A stretch of 64,000 nucleotides of DNA from Streptomyces sp. NBC_01803 (GCF_035917415.1 NZ_CP109073.1:2998501-3062500), one strand, 5' to 3'; counted from the first letter of the stretch, positions 32,924 to 41,464 are shown. A program made the numbers and translations. Notes: a model not told the origin generated them from the letters alone.

Positions 32924-32964
32924 TTCGGGACGAAGAGGCCGTGGGTTCAAATCCCTACCCCGGC
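32924..32964 (+). repeat. Relic of tRNA-Pro(CGG) 3' half
   Basis: TTCGGGA (anticodon loop, CGG), then CGAAG (stem strand), a variable loop, and GTGGGTTCAAATCCCT (T arm), then ACCCCGGCA. This agrees with the 3' half of an actinomycete proline tRNA, except that part of the T stem and acceptor is altered or deleted. The D arm and 5' strands are missing. Proline tRNAs are common integration targets, so this is probably an old attachment site from another element. Confidence 0.65.
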
Positions 32965-33316
32965 AGAGGAGCACCAGTTCAGGGACCTACCCACGTAGCG
33001 GATCGGGCCCCTGGGCGATGCCCCCGGACCCAGTCCCTCGTCGCCTCCGCGCTCGCCTGCCTCGACCCGCCACCGACACGGCCGACCACCGGACGACTCC
33101 GCTGCCCGTGCTCCTCAACCGCGCGATGGGCACACTGACCGGATGGGCGCCGACTGCGATCCGTGGAGGAAGTCGGCCACCCCCACGCCACTTTCACACC
33201 AGTCAGGGTGGTGTCTCGCAGGGAACAGCGGGCAGCAGTGGTATTGCCCCTCCTGTTGGCCGACTCGGCGCGGATACCGCCTGACCTGCACGTATTTGGC
33301 GGAATGCCCCTGTGAT
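32965..33316. other. Non-coding left flank of att copy C
   Basis: About 350 bases with no convincing gene; it is the right-hand end of the 29-kb element. I do not find the TGCCAGA arm block that stands before copies A and B. Confidence 0.4.
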
Positions 33317-33359
33317 TCCCAAGCTCAGAGCGCGAGTTCGATTCTCGTCGCCCGCTCCA
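33317..33359 (+). repeat. att copy C: 3' half of tRNA-Gly(CCC)
   Basis: Forty-three bases identical to copies B and D, again without a 5' half. It closes the 29-kb element on the right and opens the next segment. Confidence 0.9.
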
Positions 33360-33364
33360 CGACA

Positions 33365-33391
33365 AAGCTCCAGGTCAGCGGCCTGGAGCTT
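33365..33391 (+). terminator. Terminator after att copy C
   Basis: Ten-base stem (AAGCTCCAGG at 33365-33374 with CCTGGAGCTT at 33382-33391), seven-base loop TCAGCGG, followed by TGTTTGTTG. The loop-side sequence CCAGGTCAGCG also stands after copy D, so the hairpin travels with the attachment site and is probably the native tRNA terminator. Confidence 0.75.
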
Positions 33392-33420
33392 GTTTGTTGT
33401 CCAGCCCTCTTCAGGCCCCT

Positions 33421-33442
33421 CGCATTACTTGCGCACCACTTG
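33421..33442 (+). repeat. 11-bp direct repeat, candidate integrase arm site
   Basis: CGCATTACTTG followed directly by CGCACCACTTG. It begins 62 bases after the end of att copy C. A similar 11-bp pair begins 62 bases after att copy D (46780-46801). Confidence 0.5.
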
Positions 33443-33671
33443 AGTCCTCGAAGCCCCCCGGGCGGCACACCGAGGATGCAATCGCTTGCGAGTTCGACAG
33501 GGGCCTCAAGTAGTGAGATTGATTTCAAGTGACCTGCGCCACACTCGCATCGGGCGGGCGGCGCAGCCGGGGTTGCGGCCACACACACTAAATCCTTTGT
33601 GCTCATTGGGAGTTGAGTGACTAGAGGTGGCTCCTCATCTGTCCCGGAGGCGCCGTCTTCATGGCCGTAGG

Positions 33672-33720
33672 CCCGTCTCTGGGGGGCCGACACGGTGTGT
33701 GTCGGCCCCCCAGAGACGGG
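33672..33720 (+). terminator. Perfect 22-bp hairpin
   Basis: Arms 33672-33693 and 33699-33720 are perfect complements over 22 bases (outer part CCCGTCTCTGGGGGG), with a five-base loop GGTGT. No T run follows. It is strong enough to act as a two-way transcription barrier between the attachment site and the downstream insertion sequence. Confidence 0.6.
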
Positions 33721-33741
33721 TGTCGGAGGGAGTCAGGCGCG

Positions 33742-33763
33742 GCGCACCACTCGCGCACCACTC
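33742..33763 (+). repeat. Perfect 11-bp tandem repeat
   Basis: GCGCACCACTC occurs twice in direct succession (33742-33752 and 33753-33763). It shares the GCACCA core with the 11-bp repeats next to att copies C and D, so it is a further candidate arm-type integrase site. Confidence 0.55.
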
Positions 33764-33912
33764 GGGGCGCTGTCCGAGCCTGACCGCCCATCGCCGTTCC
33801 TGTCCACAGTGAGCACTGTGCATCGTGAAGTTGCTGGTCGCGGGTCTGGTGTGCGCGGGGTTCGGGATGCTCGCGCTGGTCGTGGGCGGATGACTTTGGC
33901 GAAGATCGTCGG

Positions 33913-34449
33913 TCACCGGGCGATTTCGCAGTTCGTCAGGACCAGTAGCGCCCTGACCAGAGCGGTCGCCCACGTGGGGTCGGTGCGGACCTTGCCGAGG
34001 ACGCGCCAGTTCTTCAGGTGGGCGAACCCGTGCTCGACCGGTGCCCGTACTGCCGCCAATGCCTTGTTGGACAGCTTCTGCCCGCGCGTCAGCGGCCGGT
34101 TCCTGGAGGCCTTGTAGCCGGTGATCACCGTCGGGTCGGCGTGGGGATCGCTGTCGTCGAGCCCGATTAATCCCAGGTCGGCGATCGCGCCGAGCCCGGC
34201 CGCCCGTAACTTGCTGGTGAGTTTGCGTGACGGCAGGCGGTGACCTCCGAGGTCCGTCCGGGGTGGGCCGCCCGGCCGCTGGTCACAGCGCAGCACCGCC
34301 GGCACCAGGCCCGCGATCCTTCCCAGGGGCAGGGCCCGCCACCGCGACCCGATCTTCTTGCAGTGGCCGCGTATCAGATCGGCGAGATAGTTCAAAGTGG
34401 CGCTCGACAGTGGCAGGCGGGCGGTGCAGACAAGGCCATCAGGGCCCTC
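33913..34449 (-). pseudogene. DDE transposase (DDE_Tnp_4 type) with internal deletion
   Basis: The N terminus LPLSSATLNYLADLIRGHCK and KIGSRWRALPLGRIAGLV, and the C terminus APVEHGFAHLKNWRVLGKVR and WATALVRALLVLTN, belong to one transposase of the IS5/HARBI1-like group. Between them only about 50 residues remain where relatives have about 150, and the catalytic aspartates are lost; RPGGPPRTDLGGHRLPSRK is the scar. The frame is still open, so the deletion kept the reading phase. Inactive. Confidence 0.75.
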
Positions 34450-34480
34450 GGTGGTGTGCTGGTTGTTCTTTACACCAACC

Positions 34481-34993
34481 TCAACTGCCGCCGGGAGCCT
34501 GCCGGTTACGCCCGGCCGCGCCCCTTCCTCCTGCGCGGCTACGGGCGGGCGTGAACTTCCCGTCGCCTCGTTTGTGCAGCCAGCCGCGGTCGGCGAGCTT
34601 GGTCAACTTCGCCCGCAGCGGCTCCAGCTTGCCGCGCACCGCCACCTGAAGGCCCAGCTCCTCACCGACACTCCTGGCCTGCACCGGCCCGCCGACGGCC
34701 CGCACGACCTGCAGGATCTTGCGGTAGTCAGCGGGCAGCGCGGCCTCGTCACCACTCTCGCCGCGGTGCGGGATCAGCAGCACCGCCTGGCCTGCCACCC
34801 GGGCCGGCCTCGGGGCGACGGCCGCAGCGTCATCGTCCGCGGCCCGGTTCTGCTCGGCCGGCCGGTGAAGGACCCGCTCGGCGATCACCAGCTCCTCCCG
34901 CTCCGCCTGGACCTCCTGCAGCTGTTTGGTCAGCTCCTCGGTCAGTGCGTCCAGTTCGCCCCGGCGGGCCGTGATCTGCTCCAGCTCCCGCAT
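34481..34993 (-). CDS. Coiled-coil and winged-helix protein of the insertion sequence
   Basis: A 170-residue protein. Residues 1-40 form a heptad-rich coiled coil (LDALTEELTKQLQEVQAERE), followed by a low-complexity linker, and residues about 85-155 form a winged-helix-like part (LPADYRKILQVVRAVGGPVQ, then LEPLRAKLTKLADRGWLHKR). I have often met this protein beside transposases of the same group in Streptomyces, which fits its position within the inverted repeats. Function unknown; it may be a DNA-binding accessory or regulator of transposition. Confidence 0.65.
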   Translation of the reverse strand: MRELEQITARRGELDALTEELTKQLQEVQAEREELVIAERVLHRPAEQNRAADDDAAAVAPRPARVAGQAVLLIPHRGESGDEAALPADYRKILQVVRAVGGPVQARSVGEELGLQVAVRGKLEPLRAKLTKLADRGWLHKRGDGKFTPARSRAGGRGAAGRNRQAPGGS

Positions 34994-35197
34994 CCCCGCA
35001 CCCTCCCGCGCTCCCGGCGTACCGGCCCGGTCACGGATCGTAGGAGCGGCACCACGCCAGGCGCAGCAGAACCCGAGAACGGCTCCGACCGACCGGTCAG
35101 ACGATCTTCACCATGGACACCCGCCACCGACCGGCACGAGCACCTCTCCCAGCCCGCATACCACACCCGTGACCAGCAACTTCACGATGCGCACATC

Positions 35198-35821
35198 TCA
35201 GTCGGCGATGTTGACGCCGAGGGAGAAGTTGTAGTTCCCCACGCCATGGCGTCCCAGGCCCATCATCAGCACGCCGGCTCCCTCCAGCCACTGCGCCATC
35301 TTCAGGTCGCCGGTGTCCATCGGGCGGAGTCCGATGCTCTCGATGAACGCTGACGTGCTCGCCTTGGCCTGCGCGTCGTCACCGGCGATGAACACGTCCA
35401 GCGGGCGCCCCTGGGCCAGGACATCGCCGAAGACGGTGTTGAACGCCTTGACGACGTGGGCGCTCGCTGGGGCGGCCTTGGCAACCTCCTGCGCGACGGA
35501 GGTGCCGTCGGGGGTGACAACCCCAGTGGCACTGGGGTTGAAGGGGTTCGTGATGTCGACGATGACCTTGCCGGCCAGTGCGTCCCCGTACAGGCTGACG
35601 AGCGGCACGGCGCTGCCGTGGGGCACGGCGAGGATGACGATGTCTCCGGCCGGGACTGCGCCTACTGTTCCCGCCGTGGCGCCGCGGCCGAGCGCGCCGG
35701 CCACGTCCGCGGCCTTGGCCGCGTCACGGCCGATGACCTCGACGGTGTTGGCGCCGTCGAGCGCGCGGGCAGCGAGAACGCGGGCCATCTGCCCCAGACC
35801 GATGATGCTGATGTTGCTCAT
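35198..35821 (-). CDS. NADPH-dependent F420-reductase-like oxidoreductase
   Basis: A 207-residue single Rossmann-domain protein. ISIIGLGQMARVLAARAL at the start is the G-x-G-x-x-A nucleotide loop; VVKAFNTVFGD and the C-terminal GVNIAD are typical of the NADPH:F420 oxidoreductase-like (NADP-binding) family. It could move hydride between NADPH and F420, but relatives with other substrates are common. Two more family members occur at 51528 (broken) and 58304. It is the last gene of a minus-strand pair with the SDR upstream (53 bases apart). Confidence 0.8.
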   Translation of the reverse strand: MSNISIIGLGQMARVLAARALDGANTVEVIGRDAAKAADVAGALGRGATAGTVGAVPAGDIVILAVPHGSAVPLVSLYGDALAGKVIVDITNPFNPSATGVVTPDGTSVAQEVAKAAPASAHVVKAFNTVFGDVLAQGRPLDVFIAGDDAQAKASTSAFIESIGLRPMDTGDLKMAQWLEGAGVLMMGLGRHGVGNYNFSLGVNIAD

Positions 35822-35873
35822 GGTGAGTGCTCCTTCTTTTGTTGCTGCTCTTCACTTGTGTCGCGTTGCCGGG

Positions 35874-36602
35874 TCAGGACCAGCGCGCTCCACCGTCGAC
35901 GTGGAGGGTCTCGCCGGTGATGTACGGATTGATCAACAACGCGCAGGCGGCAGCCGAGACGTCGGAGGGATCCCCCACACGGCGCGCCGGCGCGGAGGCT
36001 GCGACGTGTCGGAACAGCTCCTGCTTGTCGGGCACCACGGCGTCCCAGTTGCTGGTGTCGATCACGCCGGGCGAGATGGCGTTGACACGCGTGGGCGCCA
36101 ATTCGACCGCGAGAGCGGACGCAAGTGTGCTCACGCTGCCGTTGGTGGCTGCCATCGCGACGAGTCCCGGCGACGGCCGCCACGCGGCCAGGCCCGAGAA
36201 GAACAGCAGCGACCCCTCCTCGGCGATCAACCGGGCGAAGTGCTTGGCCAGCAGGATCGGGCCCACGACCTTGGCATCGAAGGCCGCGAGCAGCGCGCGG
36301 CGCTCAAGGGAGGCGACCGGCCCATTGCCTCGCTCCGTGGCGACGCTGACGAGATGATCCAGCCCGCCGGCGGCCCTGACCTGATCCGCGGCCGCCCGGA
36401 TCGACTCCTCGTTCGAGAGGTCGAGTGCGATGGGCCGGACGGCGTCCCCGACGGCCTTCGCCGCGGCGGCCGTCTTCTCGATGTTCCGGCCCGCGAGCGT
36501 GACCCGTGCGCCCTCCTGGAGGAGATCAGTGGCCAGGGCAGCAGCGATGTCAGAGCCGCCTCCCACGATGAGAACGCGTTTGCCCTTCAATGAATACGGC
36601 AT
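35874..36602 (-). CDS. Short-chain dehydrogenase with atypical active site
   Basis: A 242-residue SDR. ATG 36602 gives the normal N terminus MPYSLKGKRVLIVGG with the GGGSDIA nucleotide loop. The usual Y-x-x-x-K is not clear: that region reads SGLAAWRPSPGLVAMAATNG, where the tyrosine position has Val or Pro, so catalysis may differ from classical SDRs. The end TGETLHVDGGARW is standard. It is probably cotranscribed with the F420-reductase-like gene. The substrate is unknown. Confidence 0.78.
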   Translation of the reverse strand: MPYSLKGKRVLIVGGGSDIAAALATDLLQEGARVTLAGRNIEKTAAAAKAVGDAVRPIALDLSNEESIRAAADQVRAAGGLDHLVSVATERGNGPVASLERRALLAAFDAKVVGPILLAKHFARLIAEEGSLLFFSGLAAWRPSPGLVAMAATNGSVSTLASALAVELAPTRVNAISPGVIDTSNWDAVVPDKQELFRHVAASAPARRVGDPSDVSAAACALLINPYITGETLHVDGGARWS

Positions 36603-36779
36603 CGAACGCTCCACGCATGTTCCGCAGGACAGGCGGTGCACCCGTCCTCGTCGGACAGTCCAACAGCCAGGGAGGTACCCGCCCTTCCCGTCCGATCATC
36701 GATAAAAGTAAGAGTTGCGATAGATCCTTCTCATGCCAGAACGGTGAGCGGCATCTCCGCCCCCTGGCAACTCACGGTG
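36603..36779. other. Upstream region of the SDR gene
   Basis: A 177-base stretch between the minus-strand SDR and the TPP-enzyme pseudogene. The part CGATAAAAGTAAGAGTTGCGA near 36700 is the AT-richest point and may hold the SDR promoter. No gene is seen. Confidence 0.35.
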
Positions 36780-37096
36780 GCATTTATTGGCGCCATCCTG
36801 CCGCCGGGCGCCACCCTCCGCGATGAGTCGATCATGGCCGGTAAGGTACGCTGCATGCCGCCACAGCCAGTGCGCAGGCCCACGACCTCCTCGGATTGAC
36901 CGGCCTGTCGATCGGACAGGGACTGTCCCTGGCCACCGGGGCCGCGGACCTGGCTCGTCCGGATCTGGACTTCGTCTCCCTCGCCACAGGCATGGGTGTG
37001 CCCGCCGCTCGCGCCCGGACCGCGGAGGAACTCGCCCAGCAATTTCGCCGCGCACTGCTTGAGCCCGGTCCCCACCTCATCGAGGCCATGCTGTGA
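36780..37096 (+). pseudogene. Thiamine-diphosphate enzyme remnant with internal deletion
   Basis: Pieces of a benzoylformate-decarboxylase/acetolactate-synthase-like protein: AILPPGATLRDESI in one frame, then after a shift AHDLLGLTGLSIGQGLSLAT and PDLDFVSLATGMGVPAARAR, ending PGPHLIEAML and TGA 37094-37096. In intact enzymes more than 100 residues, including the G-D-G...N-N motif that binds thiamine diphosphate, separate LATGAA from DLDFV-like segments; here they are joined directly. The copy cannot bind its cofactor. Confidence 0.7.
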
Positions 37097-37558
37097 CCTC
37101 ACCACAACCGCTCCGCCGATTCGGATGATTCCTGTTGACCGGAAACAGCTGATCGTCGAGGTTGGTGTCCTGAACCGACAGGGCGTAGTCGCTGCTGACA
37201 ACCGGCCCTGTCGGGCTGGGAAAGGCAGCAGAGCCGCAGAGCGGACGGCAGGTACCGATCCAGGAAGGGGTCGAGGTAGTCCGGCTTGACTGGGCAATCC
37301 GCGGGCGGTGCTGTCCGTTGTCGGGACGTCGGAAGAGGACAGCGCACTTCTCGGCTTGTGCGGTTCGGAACGCCAAGACTTCAGCTGCCGCCCCGCCGGT
37401 CCACGTCATCTCCTGTCACGCGGGCCCGACCCGAGCGATGATCGCCTCGGCGTCTTCGTTGGCCAGCAGGGGCACCTGCACTACGCGCCGCCCGACCGCG
37501 ATGCCTGACGGCGCCCATTGCCGTCGCCCTGCACTGATACTTCAGCGATCACTGAACC
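37097..37558. other. Stretch without a supportable gene
   Basis: About 460 bases. Frames on both strands are short and lack family character. A plus-strand frame ending at 37508 reads LGVFVGQQGHLHYAPPDRDA and could be the tail of a lost gene, but I cannot name it. Confidence 0.35.
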
Positions 37559-38041
37559 TCACACGGCGTTGTCCATGCCGACGAACAGCTTCGCGATGCG
37601 CCACTCGCCGTCGGCGTGCCGCAGAGCGAACGTGTAGAAGCCGGTCGCGATCACGTTCACGCTCCCGCCCGCGTTCGACGTCAGCATCAGATAGGCCCAC
37701 ACCACTGCCGTGTCGGTGTCCGCATGGTGGAATACCAGGTTGATCAGGTTGTGCCTTCGTTGATCGGTTCGGGCTTCGGTCGCATCTCGCACGAGGCCGA
37801 GAATCGCTGCGTGCCCGACGAAGGGGCCCTGCTCGACCTCACCGGCGATGTTGACCGTCCAGGTGGCGTCTTCCGTCAGGACGCTCGCCAGCGTGACCAG
37901 ATCTCCGTGATCCAGGGCGAAGGCGTAGCGTCCCAGCGTCTGCTGGATGGCGAGCTGCTCCACCGGGTCAAGATCCACCTCTCCCGCCGATGTTGTGTTC
38001 AGATGGCTGCTTCCCCAGCCGGAAGCGGTAGTTGTCGTCAT
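37559..38041 (-). CDS. SnoaL/NTF2-like protein
   Basis: A 160-residue protein of the SnoaL-like or nuclear-transport-factor-2 fold. Residues 27-60 (EQLAIQQTLGRYAFALDHGD) form the first helices with the usual Y and D of the pocket, LTEDATWTV follows, and the end (GFYTFALRHADGEWRIAKLF) forms the last strands. Members are polyketide cyclases, dehydratases or binding proteins. ATG 38041 is the family start. The MDR gene is upstream on the same strand, separated by 212 bases. Confidence 0.78.
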   Translation of the reverse strand: MTTTTASGWGSSHLNTTSAGEVDLDPVEQLAIQQTLGRYAFALDHGDLVTLASVLTEDATWTVNIAGEVEQGPFVGHAAILGLVRDATEARTDQRRHNLINLVFHHADTDTAVVWAYLMLTSNAGGSVNVIATGFYTFALRHADGEWRIAKLFVGMDNAV

Positions 38042-38253
38042 ATCAAGTCTCGCTTGTGCTCGGTTGTCGGTAAGAGAGATCGGGCGCGCACATCGGCAGC
38101 GGCCACTCGGCGGGCCAGGGAGAGCGGGCGATGGGACATGAGCATCGCGACCGCCTGGGCGCCGACCGCGCCCCACGTTCTCCGCGTCGGCTGTCTCGAT
38201 GGCCGCCGATGCCGCGAGGACGGGCACGGACGCCCTGGTGAAGCGGCTCGTTC

Positions 38254-39264
38254 CTAGACGACCGTGAGCACGATCTTGCCGCGGATGTGCCCCCGGGCGG
38301 CGCGTTCGTGCGCGGCTCGTGCATCCGGGAGCGTGAACGTGCTGTCGATCGCGACGCGGACCGTGCCCGTGTCGAGCAGGCGTACCAGTTCGGCGAGCTG
38401 CGCGCCGTTCGAGCGGACCTGGGCACTCGAGACCGTGACGTCCAGCTTCGCGGTTTCTTCTTCGTCGAAGTCCCCGGGAAGTACGGGGAACTGAGCGCCG
38501 CCGCGCTTGAGCGTGCGCAGGAAGCGGTTGCTGTGGGGGCCGCCGACGGTGTCCAGAACGAGGTCGACGTCGTGTACAAGCTCCTCGGGACGGCTCTTGG
38601 TGTAGTCGATGAACCGGTCGGCGCCGAGATCCCTCAGGAACGATTCATGCGCGCCGGATGCCACCGCGATGACCCGCGCGCCCTTCCATTTCGCGAGCTG
38701 CACTGCGAAGTGCCCCACGCCGCCCGCGGCGCCGTTGATGAGCACCGTCGCGTCGGCGTCGAGTGCCGTCGGGCGATGCCGTGCCTCCTGGAAGGGCGAA
38801 GGATGATCGTGACCGACTTCGATCAGGAACTGCCACGCGGTGAGGCCGGCCATGGGTGCCCCGGCGGCGTGCAGGTGATCGATGCCGGTCGGTTTGCGTG
38901 CGAGGTCCGACGCGGGGGCGGCGACGTACTCGGCGTATGCGCTGCCGTTGAAGCTGGGAAAGCGCAGGAGGCCGAAGACTTCGTCGCCTACGGCGAGGCC
39001 GTGCACGTCCGTGGCGACGGCCTCGACGACGCCCGACACGTCTGTCCCCGGAATCACCGGCAGGCTGACTGTCGATTCCGGCTCTCCGGGCATCGTGGTC
39101 AGCCCGCCGCGCAGGTACCAGTCCGGAGGATTGATGCCGATGGCGTGCACGCGGACGAGTACCTCACCCGGCCCCGGCTCAGGAATCGGCACCTCGTCGT
39201 AACGCAGAACTTCGGGGCCGCCGTGCTCATGGAGCCGGACCGCCCGCATCGTGTGTGTCGGCAT
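38254..39264 (-). CDS. Zinc-independent quinone oxidoreductase (MDR family)
   Basis: A 336-residue medium-chain reductase. The N-terminal catalytic domain has MRAVRLHEHGGPEVLRYDEV and GINPPDWYLRGG; the NADP domain has INGAAGGVGHFAVQLAKWKG. Cysteine and histidine zinc ligands are absent, so it is of the quinone oxidoreductase type, which reduces enones or quinones with NADPH. ATG 39264 is chosen over a longer upstream frame that is arginine- and serine-rich. It is divergent from a TetR gene across 109 bases that hold a paired inverted repeat, so the regulator probably controls it. Confidence 0.88.
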   Translation of the reverse strand: MPTHTMRAVRLHEHGGPEVLRYDEVPIPEPGPGEVLVRVHAIGINPPDWYLRGGLTTMPGEPESTVSLPVIPGTDVSGVVEAVATDVHGLAVGDEVFGLLRFPSFNGSAYAEYVAAPASDLARKPTGIDHLHAAGAPMAGLTAWQFLIEVGHDHPSPFQEARHRPTALDADATVLINGAAGGVGHFAVQLAKWKGARVIAVASGAHESFLRDLGADRFIDYTKSRPEELVHDVDLVLDTVGGPHSNRFLRTLKRGGAQFPVLPGDFDEEETAKLDVTVSSAQVRSNGAQLAELVRLLDTGTVRVAIDSTFTLPDARAAHERAARGHIRGKIVLTVV

Positions 39265-39297
39265 TGTTTTCTCCTGCCCGGACTGCGGGATACGCTT

Positions 39298-39360
39298 ATT
39301 CGGATCAGTGACCCACATAAGTGGACCACTGGTGCGAATATATGGATCACTGATCCGGAT
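39298..39360. promoter_or_regulatory. Operator region between MDR and TetR genes
   Basis: ATTCGGATCAGTGA (39298-39311) and its near reverse complement TCACTGATCCGGAT (39347-39360) flank a shorter repeat (AAGTGGACCACTGG). One mismatch separates the outer arms. The layout between divergent genes is typical of TetR autoregulation. Confidence 0.6.
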
Positions 39361-39373
39361 AGTCAAGGGACAG

Positions 39374-39967
39374 ATGCGGGCCGACGCCAGGAAGAACCGC
39401 GACCAGCTGCTCGCAGTAGCGGGCACCGCCATCACCGAGCAAGGCGTCGACGTGTCACTGCGCGACATCGCACGCAGGGCAGACGTCGGGCTCGCCACGC
39501 TGCTGCGGCACTTCCCGACCCGCGAGGCGCTGCTCGATGCCCTGCTCCGCACGAGCTTCGACGAGTTGACGGCAAAGGCGGACGAGCTGGAGAGGATGAG
39601 CGAACCCGAAGACGCGCTCGTCTCGTGGCTGCGCGACTGCGTCGCCTGGACAACCGAGTACCGGGGCGTGACCGTGTTGATGGCAGCCGCCATCGAGGAC
39701 AGCGAATCCGCACTCCACGCCTCGTGTGTCACCCTGCGCGCAGCCGGTGCGCGGCTCCTCACACGCGCCCAGGCCGCGGGCGCAGCCCGGACCGACATCG
39801 ACGGCACCGATCTGTTCGCGCTGGTGGCGGCGCTCGCCTGGCTCGGCGACCAACCCTCGCTCGCGCCACGCGCCGGCCACCTCTTCGAAGTGGTCGCGAG
39901 CGCGATCCTGACCAATGCGGAGAGCGGCAATGCCGAGGCAGAACGCCGTCCTGGGGTCCGTAGCTGA
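39374..39967 (+). CDS. TetR-family regulator
   Basis: A 197-residue repressor. The N-terminal HTH is VSLRDIARRADVGLATLLRH followed by FPTREALLDALL (residues about 25-60), preceded by RKNRDQLLAVAGTAITEQG. The ligand domain ends near LFEVVASAILTN. ATG 39374 is the family start. It most likely represses the divergent quinone oxidoreductase and itself through the 39298-39360 repeats. The inducer is unknown. Confidence 0.87.
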   Translation: MRADARKNRDQLLAVAGTAITEQGVDVSLRDIARRADVGLATLLRHFPTREALLDALLRTSFDELTAKADELERMSEPEDALVSWLRDCVAWTTEYRGVTVLMAAAIEDSESALHASCVTLRAAGARLLTRAQAAGAARTDIDGTDLFALVAALAWLGDQPSLAPRAGHLFEVVASAILTNAESGNAEAERRPGVRS

Positions 39968-40057
39968 ATTGGTCGCGCACACGGATCAGCGAACTCGGCC
40001 GCGCACTCGGCAAGGCGCGGTTCGACCCGAGTTCACCGTGGCGGCCCCTCACGCTTG

Positions 40058-41464
40058 TCAGATCGTGGGGTGCTGGTCACGGACCGGGCTGAGCGACTCC
40101 AACAGCGAGGCGATGTGCAGGATTGTCGACTCGGAGTGCCAGTTTGCTGCCAGCTGCACACCGATCGGCATGCCGTCGCCGCTGGTGCCGAACCGCATGG
40201 ACAGCGCCGGGAGTCCGGTCAGGTTGAACGGAATGGTCGCTGTCTGGATGTGGGCGGCTTTCACCGTCTGGCCGTTGATGGTGAACCGGGAGAGTCCGTG
40301 TTCGTGGGCAGGGATGGGCAGGACCGGGAGCAGGAGGACGTCGTACTGCTGGAAGTACTCGGTGAATGCGTCCCGGAGACGTTCGACGCCCTGTTCGGCC
40401 AGGACGTAGTCGTGGATGGACGTGTCGGGGCTTGCGAGCATGTGCTTCGAGACCTTGGCCATCTGGTCCTCGTGACCGGCGGTGACGTCCCGGAAGGCCG
40501 GCTTGACCTCCATGACGTGCTGTCGGTAGAAGAGGTCGAGCGGATTGTCCCCCTCTAGCGCCGGGATGCTCACCGCATCGACCAGAACCCCCGTACTCTG
40601 CAGCGCTTCGGCGGCCTTCTGCACGGTGGCGGCGACCTCCGAGTCGATCGGGCCGAGTCCGGAGTCGATCAGCCATCCGACGCGGACGGGCCGGTCCGGC
40701 GACGTGCCCAGGCCGGCGTCGAATTCGTGCGGAACGGTGGCGAAACCGTCGGCACCGTCCGGGCCGGACAGCAGCGAATAGGCCAGTGCGAGGTCGCGGA
40801 TGGTGCGGGCCATCGGGCCGGCGTGCCAGTCACGGCGGGGCGCCCGTGGCCAGACCCCGGTCATCGGGATTCGCCCGTGCGTTGCCTTGAGGGCGACGAT
40901 GCCGGTGTGAGCAGCCGGCCCGCGCACCGAGATGGCCAGGTCGCTGCCGAGCCCGAGAGGCGACATGCCGGCCGCGATCGCTGCTGATTCGCCGCCGCTG
41001 GAACCGCCGGACGTACGGTCGAGGTTCCAGGGGTTGTTCGTCCTGCCTGTCAGGAGGTTGTCGGACTCGGTCGAGTACGAGAACTCCGGGAGGTTGGTCT
41101 TCGCGAGGAGGATCGCGCCGGCACGCTTCAGACGGGCCACGCTGGTGGCGTCCGTGTCCGGGATGCGGCCCTCGAAGATCGGGGAACCACGCTGGGTCAG
41201 CACCCCGGCGGTGTCGAACGAGTCCTTGGCCGTGAACGGCACGCCGTGCAACGGCCCGACCTCCACGCCGGCCGCCACTGCAGCGTCCGCGGCCTTCGCG
41301 GACTCAAGAGCCCCGTCGGCGAGCGTAACGATGGCATTGACCTTCGGATTGGTGGCCTCGATGCGATCGAGGTGCGCCTGCACCACCTCGACGGAAGAGA
41401 CCTCCCTGTTGCGGATCAACTCAGCGAGTTCGCTCGCGTCGGAGTGGATGAGGTTGGTGGTCAC
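40058..41464 (-). CDS. Amidase (amidase signature family)
   Basis: A 468-residue amidase that hydrolyses amide bonds of small molecules. The Ser-cisSer-Lys triad can be placed at Lys80 (FTAKDSF), cis-Ser155/156 (TSGGSSGGES) and the nucleophile Ser179 (GSDLAISVRGPA). In most members that last segment is G-S-D-x-G-G-S-I-R-x-P-A; here A-I replaces G-G, a small change beside the nucleophile. GTG 41464 is chosen because GGAGG lies five bases upstream. A perfect TAGACCGGTCTA palindrome sits 15 bases before the start, so the adjacent TetR protein probably controls it. Confidence 0.88.
   Translation of the reverse strand: MTTNLIHSDASELAELIRNREVSSVEVVQAHLDRIEATNPKVNAIVTLADGALESAKAADAAVAAGVEVGPLHGVPFTAKDSFDTAGVLTQRGSPIFEGRIPDTDATSVARLKRAGAILLAKTNLPEFSYSTESDNLLTGRTNNPWNLDRTSGGSSGGESAAIAAGMSPLGLGSDLAISVRGPAAHTGIVALKATHGRIPMTGVWPRAPRRDWHAGPMARTIRDLALAYSLLSGPDGADGFATVPHEFDAGLGTSPDRPVRVGWLIDSGLGPIDSEVAATVQKAAEALQSTGVLVDAVSIPALEGDNPLDLFYRQHVMEVKPAFRDVTAGHEDQMAKVSKHMLASPDTSIHDYVLAEQGVERLRDAFTEYFQQYDVLLLPVLPIPAHEHGLSRFTINGQTVKAAHIQTATIPFNLTGLPALSMRFGTSGDGMPIGVQLAANWHSESTILHIASLLESLSPVRDQHPTI

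Larger units (their letters stand above)
33821..35189. mobile_element. Degenerate insertion sequence with 35-bp terminal inverted repeats
   Basis: The left end 33821-33855 (CATCGTGAAGTTGCTGGTCG, then CGGGTCTGGTGTGCG) matches the reverse complement of 35155-35189 at 32 of 35 bases. Between them, on the minus strand, lie a coiled-coil/winged-helix gene and a DDE transposase with an internal deletion. The length is about 1.37 kb. The ends are well kept, so the element might still be moved by a related transposase supplied elsewhere. I see no clear target duplication. Confidence 0.7.

Noticed and set aside
4265..33316. Actinomycete integrative and conjugative element (AICE)
   Set aside because: Integrase, excisionase and an initiator-like gene are present, but no FtsK/TraB-type transfer gene or Spd proteins are seen; I call it integrative only.
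33825..33893. 22-residue hydrophobic peptide (VKLLVAGLVCAGFGMLALVV)
   Set aside because: It falls in the left terminal inverted repeat of the insertion sequence, and the right repeat gives a similar peptide by symmetry, so it is explained by the repeat.
38287..39963. 558-codon plus-strand open frame across the reductase gene
   Set aside because: It overlaps a well-supported reductase on the other strand and the TetR gene in another frame.
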